5,130 nucleotides of DNA, taken from assembly GCA_027071965.1 (NCBI GenBank), contig JALSYJ010000047.1, positions 1 through 5,130 of the forward strand, written 5' to 3'. The translations under genes were made by a program, and so were the position numbers. This stretch comes from Robiginitomaculum sp. (GTDB lineage Bacteria; Pseudomonadota; Alphaproteobacteria; Caulobacterales; Maricaulaceae). The notes below the pieces were generated by a model. That model ran no database searches, was not told where the DNA came from, and saw only the letters and a program-made list of their open reading frames with translations. Below, in pieces: positions 1 through 5,130 of the stretch (the stretch's first letter is position 1; every line of letters begins with the position of its first letter).

Positions 1-23
1 GCGGGCAGTGTACTTAAATCCAT
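1..23 (-). CDS. Possible start of the next operon gene (N-terminal 7 codons only; possibly an M16-type peptidase)
   Basis: An ATG at 23-21 opens a frame that runs off the left edge and reads MDLSTLP, then a GCN alanine codon cut by the edge. It lies 20 bases after the thrC stop, with no terminator between, so it would continue the same transcript. The spacer has only a weak purine stretch (GGAT about 13-16 bases upstream), not a good ribosome binding site. From family knowledge, M16 zinc peptidases (processing-peptidase-like) often begin with a short strand ending in TLPNGL or similar, and in some proteobacteria such a gene follows thrC. The fragment fits that pattern, but seven residues cannot prove it and the ATG could be chance. 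No function can be assigned from the visible part. Confidence 0.3.
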
Positions 24-43
24 ATTAGGCTGATTGATCCGGC

Positions 44-1327
44 TTAAAATGTTTGCGCAGATAGAATATCTGCCAGAGCAGGGAGTTCAGGTTCCAGCGG
101 AGTGGATTTGGTCTGGCGCTCCATAATTTGCACAAGACAATCAGGCGGCGCAATTGCTGTATCTATTATCGGCTCGATTACTTCACTGAATTTATATGGG
201 TGGGCTGTGGCCACAATCAGCCAGTCCTCTTTAGCAAGGTTAGAGGGAAGTTCGCGCCAGCTTTGTGCAGCGCATGCAGTGTGCGGGCACCATATTTGTC
301 CGAATTCATGATAATCGGTTTTGATGGTGTCTCTGATTTGCTGATCGGTAAAACTTTTGCAATCAATATGTCTTGTCTGATCAGGTGCAAGAGCAGCAAA
401 ACGCTCAAAATTGCTTGGATTGCCTACATCCATAGCATTGGCAATAGTGGCAATGGAATGTCGGGGCTTGAATTTTCCATCGACAAAAAACTCAAACAAA
501 GTCTGATTGTCATTGCAGGAAAAGTGTATCCGGCCGATTGGCAGGCCACATATTCTGGCCCAAAGCGCGGCCATGCCATTACCCATATTTCCCGTGGGAA
601 TAATGAAATTGGCTGGTTTTTTGTGGCGGCGGAAATATGTCAGTGAACTGGCGGCATAATAACTCATTTGCGGTAATAATCGGGCAATATTGATAGAGTT
701 GGCCGAGCTTAAATTATGTCTCAAGCACATTTCTTTATCAGCAAAGGCCTGCTTTACCAAACGCTGGCAATCATCAAAATCACCATTAACTTCCAGTGCC
801 TGAACATTCTTACCCCAGCAAGTTAACTGTTGTTGCTGTAATGGTGATACTCTGCCCTTTGGAAACAGGATAACCACTTTGGCGCCTGGGTTTTGTTCAA
901 AGGCACAGCCCACGGCGCCGCCTGTATCTCCAGAGGTTGCAACCAAAATGGTTTTTTTGTGTGATATGGGAATTTGGCCAATGCACTTGCTTAAAAACCT
1001 TGCGCCAAAATCCTTAAAAGCTGCAGTTGGCCCGTGAAACAGCTCCAAAACCTGTAACCCGTCGGTCACTTGCCGCAATGGAACCTCAAAATCAAAGGCG
1101 CTTTGGCAAATGGGAAGAAGCCTTTGGGCCAGATCATCGCCATTGAAGAATTTTGATAATAAAATATCTGCAATTTCAGACAGGCTTTTTGCACCGTCAA
1201 AATCTTTTAAGCTAAATTCAGGAAAGGTTTCAGGTACATAAAGGCCGCCATCAGGGGCAATGCCATTAAGGATTGCCTGACTTACCGATACCGGCTCTAC
1301 ATTGTTTCTGGTAGAAATATATTTCAT
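44..1327 (-). CDS. thrC: Threonine synthase (PLP-dependent), complete, 427 aa
   Basis: Cytoplasmic enzyme that converts O-phospho-L-homoserine to L-threonine and phosphate, the final step of threonine synthesis. It is a fold-type II PLP enzyme. Visible motifs in order: N-terminal APDGGLYVPE (residues 24-33), ELFHGPTAAFKDFGARF (95-111) with the PLP-binding lysine at Lys105, TSGDTGGAVG (131-140), SANSINIARLLPQ (209-221, approximate), the PLP-phosphate-binding loop PTGNMGN (244-250), NAMDVGNPSNF (297-307) and TAHPYKF (374-380). The length and motif series match the E. coli-type short threonine synthase (about 428 aa) rather than the plant or Bacillus types. The ATG start overlaps the thrB stop in an ATGA, and the protein begins MKYISTR as expected for the family, so the start is secure. 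No strong Shine-Dalgarno precedes it, which suggests translation is coupled to thrB. All key residues look intact. It is followed after 20 bases by a possible further gene. Confidence 0.97.
   Translation of the reverse strand: MKYISTRNNVEPVSVSQAILNGIAPDGGLYVPETFPEFSLKDFDGAKSLSEIADILLSKFFNGDDLAQRLLPICQSAFDFEVPLRQVTDGLQVLELFHGPTAAFKDFGARFLSKCIGQIPISHKKTILVATSGDTGGAVGCAFEQNPGAKVVILFPKGRVSPLQQQQLTCWGKNVQALEVNGDFDDCQRLVKQAFADKEMCLRHNLSSANSINIARLLPQMSYYAASSLTYFRRHKKPANFIIPTGNMGNGMAALWARICGLPIGRIHFSCNDNQTLFEFFVDGKFKPRHSIATIANAMDVGNPSNFERFAALAPDQTRHIDCKSFTDQQIRDTIKTDYHEFGQIWCPHTACAAQSWRELPSNLAKEDWLIVATAHPYKFSEVIEPIIDTAIAPPDCLVQIMERQTKSTPLEPELPALADILSAQTF
1324..1327 (-). other. ATGA stop/start overlap, thrB-thrC
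   Basis: The TGA stop of thrB overlaps the ATG of thrC. The upstream bases have no good Shine-Dalgarno, so coupled translation of the two consecutive pathway enzymes is likely. Confidence 0.9.
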
Positions 1328-2262
1328 TGCTCAATCACTTTGCATTGATCCACATTCAACGGCGATTGATAGGCATTTGCCAGAATTCCTGTATCCCGCA
1401 TGGCTTGTAACATGGCGTTTTGCACATCATTTGCCTCTTTTTGCAAAGCCCAGGCAAATATGCTGGGCCCTGAGCCTGAAATTGAACAGCAAATGGCACC
1501 GGCGTTCAGGGCAGCTTTTTGCACCTGATAAAATGGCGGGATTGTGGAAGCCCGCTGCGGCTCGATTAGCACGTCCTGCATGATCTGATGCAATAGGGAA
1601 ATATCGCTTTTGTGGCAGGCATGGACAAAGGCAGCAATGCGCCCGGCCACATCTATGGTTTGTGTCAAAGAGTTATCCGTTAAGAGTTTTTTTCTGCTTT
1701 CACCGGTTTCTATTTTTAGCTGTGGATGAATTACCACCGCCCTTAAACCTTTGGGGCAGGGCAGTTGAACTACCTGTTTGCTTTGCCCCGGGCTGGCCAG
1801 AACCAACCCACCATAAAGGCAGGCTGAAACATTATCCTTGGGTGGTGGATCCGAAGATGCGCGCTCACCCTCCAAGGCAAAATCCAATAATTCCTCCTTG
1901 CTAAATGGCTGTTCAAGCAGGGCATTTACCGCAATTACTGCGGCCACACTAGAGGCTGCCGAGCCGCCAAGTCCGGCACTAAGTGGAATGTTCTTATGCA
2001 GATCAAGACGCACTCCAAACCTGGCGCCAGCAGCCTGCAATACAGCATTTGCTCCACGCAGAGCGGTATTTTTGGAAATTTGCTGTGGCAAGCTGTTGGT
2101 CAAACCGCTCACTTCCCCCAGGCATATGCCTGATTTAGGGGTTTTGCTGGCGGTGATGATGTCATAACAACCGGCAAAGGCCTGTCCTAGCAGGTCAAAG
2201 CCTACGGCCAGATTGGCAATGCTGGCCGGGGCTTTTGCAATGGCTTTGGCGTGAGCTGTCAT
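1324..2262 (-). CDS. thrB: Homoserine kinase, GHMP family, complete, 312 aa
   Basis: Cytoplasmic ATP-dependent kinase that phosphorylates L-homoserine to O-phospho-L-homoserine, the substrate of the neighbouring ThrC. GHMP-kinase signatures are present in order: N-terminal APASIANLAVGFDLLG (residues 11-26), the phosphate-binding motif PLSAGLGGSAASS (93-105), the acidic helix EGER (131-134) followed by DNVSACLYGG (143-152), and the C-terminal glycine-rich motif SISGSGPSIFA (260-270). The 312-residue length is normal for the E. coli-type enzyme (about 310). It is clearly not the unrelated APH-type ThrB of many alphaproteobacteria. The start ATG overlaps the mutB stop (ATGA), and the stop overlaps the thrC start in the same way. 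The sequence before the ATG has no good Shine-Dalgarno, consistent with reinitiation after mutB. One local feature is a Ser-Ser-Asp-Pro-Pro-Pro loop (136-141) between EGER and DNV. Close GHMP kinases (mevalonate, diphosphomevalonate and ghmp sugar kinases) are less likely, given the adjacent thrC. Confidence 0.95.
   Translation of the reverse strand: MTAHAKAIAKAPASIANLAVGFDLLGQAFAGCYDIITASKTPKSGICLGEVSGLTNSLPQQISKNTALRGANAVLQAAGARFGVRLDLHKNIPLSAGLGGSAASSVAAVIAVNALLEQPFSKEELLDFALEGERASSDPPPKDNVSACLYGGLVLASPGQSKQVVQLPCPKGLRAVVIHPQLKIETGESRKKLLTDNSLTQTIDVAGRIAAFVHACHKSDISLLHQIMQDVLIEPQRASTIPPFYQVQKAALNAGAICCSISGSGPSIFAWALQKEANDVQNAMLQAMRDTGILANAYQSPLNVDQCKVIEQ
2259..2262 (-). other. ATGA stop/start overlap, mutB-thrB
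   Basis: The TGA stop of mutB overlaps the ATG of thrB. This is the junction that joins the mutase genes to the threonine genes. With no clear Shine-Dalgarno before thrB, its translation probably depends at least partly on ribosomes finishing mutB. Confidence 0.9.
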
Positions 2263-4400
2263 CGGTTTGGTCGTTTCATCAAGCGTTCAATCAGGGAAAT
2301 TGCAGCAGTTGTAATCATGGTTCCGGGCAAAAATATTTCGCTGGCCCCCAGATCATATAATGTTTGTACGTCATCAGGAGGTATAACCCCTCCAACCACA
2401 ATATGAATATCAGAGCGTCCGGCATCGTGCAGATGTTTTCGCAACTCAGGAACCATGCGCAAATGCCCGGCAGCCAGTGAAGAGGCACCTATCACGTCCA
2501 CATCCTGCGTAATGGCCAGTTCTGCAGCTTCGGCAGGGCTTTGGAATAAGGGCCCGGTAATCACATCCCAGCCCAGATCAATAAAAGCCGAAGCCACTAC
2601 TTTTTGTCCGCGATCATGGCCATCCTGACCCATTTTTGCCACCAGAATTCTTGGCTTTCTACCCTGTTCTTCGGTGTAGGTATCGGCAAGTTTTCTGGCC
2701 CTGATTGCCCGCTGATCATTTCTGGTTGCTTTGGCATATATGCCTTTAACAGTTTCAGGCATAGCATTATGCCTTCCCCAAACCGTTTCCAAAGCCAAAG
2801 AAATTTCGCCAACGCTGGCCATGGCTGCTGCGGCATTTATGGCTTTTTCCAGTAAATTGCCTTCGCCGGTTTTTGCAGTTTCCGTCAATGCCTTTAATGC
2901 AGCATCGACTTTTTGGTTGTCGCGGTTTGCGCGCAAAGTCTGCAATCTGGCGATCTGATTGGCCAATACTTTTTGATTATCGACCTTTAGCACCGGAACC
3001 GGTTCTTCGGCTTCGGGTATAAAGCGGTTGACCCCGACAAGTATTTGCTCGCCACTGTCAAGCATGCCTTGAGTAAGTGTGGCAGCTTCTTCAATGCGTC
3101 GTTTGGGCACCCCTTGTTCAATGGCCTGTTCCATGCCGCCCAGTTTTTCTGTTTCGCGAATATGCTGAAGTGCGCGGCTGGCAAGGTCATTGGTAAGGCG
3201 CTCCACAAAGTACGAACCGCCCCACGGATCAATGCTTGTGGTAATTCCGGCTTCGGCCTGTAGGAAAAGCTGTGTATTGCGGGCAATGCGCGCCGAAAAA
3301 TCTGTTGGCAGGGCCAGCGCTTCATCCAGTGAATTGGTATGTAAGGATTGAGTATGACCATCTATAGCTGCCATGGCTTCTACATTGGTTCGCACCACAT
3401 TGTTAAACACATCAGATGCCGCCAGTGACCAGCCAGAAGTCTGGCAATGGGTGCGCAAGCTCAACGATTTTGGGTTTTTCGGGGCAAAATTATCCTGCAT
3501 CAATTGCGCCCACAGCAGACGTGCTGCGCGCAATTTGGCAATTTCCATAAAATAATCAGTGCCAATGCCAAAGAAAAAACTAAGGCGCGAGGCAAAGTCA
3601 TCCACATCCAGCCCGGCAGCAATCCCGGCACGCACATAAGCAATACCATCAGCTAAGGTATAGGCCAGTTCCAGATCTGCTGTGGCCCCGGCCTCTTGCA
3701 TATGATAGCCGGAAATTGAAATGGAATTGAACTTTGGCATGTGCTTTGCCGTAAAGCCAATAATATCAGCAACAATGCGCATGCTGTGTTCTGGCGGGTA
3801 GATATAGGTATTGCGCACCATGAACTCTTTTAAGATGTCGTTCTGGATAGTACCCGAAAGCTGTTTTGCACTGACCCCCTGTTCTTGTGCTGCTGCAATA
3901 TAAAGCGCAAGGACAGGCAGCACTGCCCCGTTCATGGTCATGGATACCGACATTTTATCCAGCGGAATACCATCGAACAAAATCCGCATATCCAACAGGC
4001 TGTCTATAGCAACACCTGCCATGCCAACATCGCCTGCAACCCTTGGATGATCGCTGTCATAACCGCGATGGGTGGCTAGATCAAAGGCAATGGAAAGCCC
4101 CTTTTGCCCGGCGGCAAGATTGCGGCGGTAAAAGGCATTACTGTCTTCAGCGGTAGAAAATCCGGCATATTGGCGAATAGTCCACGGGCGCTGGGTAAAC
4201 ATGGTTGGATATGGCCCGCGAACGAATGGTGCCTGTCCCGGAAAATCAGTTTCAGTCTTTAAGGGCAGGTCTTTGGCTGAGTAAAAACTGGCAATATCTA
4301 TGCCTTCACGACCGGGTTTCCATGTGGGCTCAACAAATATGCCGCCCACATTCTGATCCAAATCGATTTGCGTGAAATCCGGGTATTTCCTGTCAGTCAT
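2259..4400 (-). CDS. mutB: Methylmalonyl-CoA mutase large (catalytic, B12-binding) subunit, complete, 713 aa
   Basis: Adenosylcobalamin-dependent radical mutase that interconverts (R)-methylmalonyl-CoA and succinyl-CoA in the cytoplasm. The N-terminal part (to about residue 560) is the substrate-binding TIM barrel, with RGPYPTMFTQRPWTIRQYAG (61-80), NAFYRRNLAAGQKGLS (88-103), AFDLATHRGYDSDHP (105-119), TMNGAVLP (155-162), RNTYIYPPEHS (196-206) and SGYHMQEAG (230-238). The C-terminal cobalamin domain (about 583-713) carries DGHDRG (593-598, the DxHxxG motif with cobalt-ligand His595), SSL (640-642, the SxL motif) and GG (670-671). By motif alignment recalled from the Propionibacterium enzyme, the catalytic residues Tyr78, Arg196, His233 and Lys589 are all kept, so it should be active. 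These motifs and the full barrel-plus-B12 architecture favour methylmalonyl-CoA over isobutyryl- or ethylmalonyl-CoA mutase. It overlaps mutA and thrB by ATGA on either side. Synonyms are mcmA and scpA. Confidence 0.97.
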   Translation of the reverse strand: MTDRKYPDFTQIDLDQNVGGIFVEPTWKPGREGIDIASFYSAKDLPLKTETDFPGQAPFVRGPYPTMFTQRPWTIRQYAGFSTAEDSNAFYRRNLAAGQKGLSIAFDLATHRGYDSDHPRVAGDVGMAGVAIDSLLDMRILFDGIPLDKMSVSMTMNGAVLPVLALYIAAAQEQGVSAKQLSGTIQNDILKEFMVRNTYIYPPEHSMRIVADIIGFTAKHMPKFNSISISGYHMQEAGATADLELAYTLADGIAYVRAGIAAGLDVDDFASRLSFFFGIGTDYFMEIAKLRAARLLWAQLMQDNFAPKNPKSLSLRTHCQTSGWSLAASDVFNNVVRTNVEAMAAIDGHTQSLHTNSLDEALALPTDFSARIARNTQLFLQAEAGITTSIDPWGGSYFVERLTNDLASRALQHIRETEKLGGMEQAIEQGVPKRRIEEAATLTQGMLDSGEQILVGVNRFIPEAEEPVPVLKVDNQKVLANQIARLQTLRANRDNQKVDAALKALTETAKTGEGNLLEKAINAAAAMASVGEISLALETVWGRHNAMPETVKGIYAKATRNDQRAIRARKLADTYTEEQGRKPRILVAKMGQDGHDRGQKVVASAFIDLGWDVITGPLFQSPAEAAELAITQDVDVIGASSLAAGHLRMVPELRKHLHDAGRSDIHIVVGGVIPPDDVQTLYDLGASEIFLPGTMITTAAISLIERLMKRPNR
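4397..4400 (-). other. ATGA stop/start overlap, mutA-mutB
   Basis: The TGA stop of mutA (4399-4397) shares bases with the ATG of mutB (4400-4398). This arrangement is typical of translational coupling and would help keep the two mutase subunits in equal amounts for heterodimer assembly. Confidence 0.9.
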
Positions 4401-5130
4401 TGTCGGCCTCTAAAGCACGATAACAAGATCTTTAAAGTTGCGATCATGTCGCAACCGGTAAATATACATCCATCAAGCGCCTCGTTTTTTGTGGTGCCGG
4501 TGATCCATATCTGTTTTGCGCCTTTGGCTTTGAACATTGCAACCAATTCGTCTGTATTTTCCTGATATTGCTCATCGGTGCCGCAAATTATTACCAGCGG
4601 CGTAACGTCGGCATCAAAATCAGCAAGCATGGCTGAGTTGTCTTGCCAGTTTTTAGCTTCACTGCAGGCAATGCCGCCACTGGCCAGAAATCTGCGGGCG
4701 AAACTGGCCCGTGCGCTGCTACTGGCGATAGTTCCAATACTGGCCAAAAAGGCCGTGGGCGTGGTTGGCAATTGTCTGGCAAGCTCTCTTAATTGCTCAA
4801 ACTCTTTGCTGTCATAGCTTTGAGGAAAGTATGGATTTTCTTCTGTTACCTGATTTGTCTTTGCAACTTTTGGAGCAATTTCATTTAGATCAGCAAAAGC
4901 ATTTACACCGATGAGTACGCGTTTTTGTGTGCGGATTTGCTGTGTTCTTAAGTCATGCATTTCGCTGACTCTGCCTGCCAGCCATTTCCTAGCATTCTGC
5001 AAGCCGTTTTTGGCCTCGATTTGCTGAAATATCTTCCATCCAGCCTGTGCCAGTTGGTTGCTCATGGTTTCGTGAACATGGCTGCCACCGGCAGGGTCAA
5101 TTACCCGTCCGGCAAAACACTCTTCGGCCA
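4397..5130 (-). CDS. mutA: Methylmalonyl-CoA mutase small (non-catalytic) subunit, C-terminal 243 aa, 5' end outside window
   Basis: MutA pairs with MutB to form the heterodimeric mutase. It is a paralogue of the large subunit that has lost catalysis and cobalamin binding. The reading frame stays open to the right edge (first full codon 5128-5126). The ATG at 5065 is internal, because the 21 codons before it encode a conserved family stretch containing VIDPAGGS, the counterpart of SIDPWGGS in MutB, followed by a helix ending SNQLA that parallels TNDLA. Further on, VLIGVNAF (visible residues 71-78) parallels ILVGVNRF in MutB. The C-terminal Rossmann-like domain (about 170-243) has LVIICGTDEQY (178-188) where MutB has the DxHxxG motif, so there is no cobalt-ligand histidine, as is normal for MutA. 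Family members are about 600-640 aa, so well over half of the protein lies outside. The stop overlaps the mutB start (ATGA). No frameshift is seen. Confidence 0.93.
   Translation of the reverse strand, partial: AEECFAGRVIDPAGGSHVHETMSNQLAQAGWKIFQQIEAKNGLQNARKWLAGRVSEMHDLRTQQIRTQKRVLIGVNAFADLNEIAPKVAKTNQVTEENPYFPQSYDSKEFEQLRELARQLPTTPTAFLASIGTIASSSARASFARRFLASGGIACSEAKNWQDNSAMLADFDADVTPLVIICGTDEQYQENTDELVAMFKAKGAKQIWITGTTKNEALDGCIFTGCDMIATLKILLSCFRGRQ
4407..4411 (-). promoter_or_regulatory. Ribosome binding site of mutB
   Basis: On the minus strand AGAGG lies 6 bases before the mutB ATG, inside the last codons of mutA. It is a reasonable Shine-Dalgarno match with ideal spacing and supports the 4400 start. 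The equivalent regions before thrB and thrC lack a comparable match. Confidence 0.6.

Noticed and set aside
102..646. Plus-strand open frames opposite thrC
   Set aside because: They lie entirely antisense to a well-conserved gene, have no recognisable domains or ribosome binding sites, and have low-quality composition. They are shadows of thrC.
1302..2167. Plus-strand open frames opposite thrB
   Set aside because: They are antisense to the conserved GHMP kinase, overlap one another in different frames, and resemble no family I know.
2996..3005. Perfect 10-base palindrome GAACCGGTTC
   Set aside because: It lies in the coding linker of mutB, stands alone and is not near any start. A single palindrome of this length is expected by chance and there is no partner site to suggest an operator.
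2597..3361. Alternative minus-strand frames inside mutB (2597-2836 and 2987-3361)
   Set aside because: They are out of frame within a fully conserved mutB, and the translations show no family features. The mutB frame is unbroken, so there is no frameshift to explain.
4680..4800. Recurrent CTGGCC/CTGGC words in the plus strand
   Set aside because: They encode ordinary Ala- and Leu-rich MutA residues (repeated LAS/ARA-like words) with irregular spacing. They are not a tandem repeat or CRISPR.
1..5130. A hidden novel system, mobile element or RNA gene
   Set aside because: Nearly every base belongs to four recognised metabolic genes with intact motifs. No inverted repeats with transposase, tRNA-like folds, riboswitch-sized gaps or repeat arrays were seen.

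Overview
This window is a dense, single-strand run of core-metabolism genes, all reading right to left (minus strand). In transcription order it holds the C-terminal part of the methylmalonyl-CoA mutase small subunit (mutA, cut by the right edge), the complete large B12-binding subunit (mutB), homoserine kinase (thrB) and threonine synthase (thrC). The first seven codons of a probable further gene follow at the left edge. There is essentially no non-coding DNA. Each of the three complete junctions is a 4-base ATGA overlap in which the start codon of the next gene overlaps the stop of the previous one, and only 20 bases separate thrC from the candidate next start. No terminator or convincing internal promoter is visible, so the promoter presumably lies beyond the right edge.

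Organism: the DNA is bacterial. The short (about 430 aa) E. coli-type threonine synthase, the GHMP-type homoserine kinase and the two-subunit MutAB mutase suggest a Gram-negative bacterium, most likely a proteobacterium with balanced base composition. I cannot place it more precisely. Many alphaproteobacteria use an unrelated APH/choline-kinase-like ThrB, which argues weakly against a typical member of that class.

How the genes work together: MutA and MutB form the adenosylcobalamin-dependent mutase that interconverts (R)-methylmalonyl-CoA and succinyl-CoA. This is the last step by which propionyl-CoA from odd-chain fatty acids and from Ile, Val, Met or Thr breakdown enters the TCA cycle. ThrB and ThrC are the last two steps of threonine synthesis: homoserine to O-phosphohomoserine to threonine. 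The two pairs are different pathways joined in one tightly coupled transcription unit. They can be linked on paper through threonine to 2-oxobutyrate to propionyl-CoA, or through succinyl-CoA, which some bacteria spend on homoserine succinylation, but nothing in the sequence proves a functional link.

I found no mobile element, RNA gene, CRISPR array, defence system or other novel machinery. The most notable observation is the mutAB-thrBC gene order itself.
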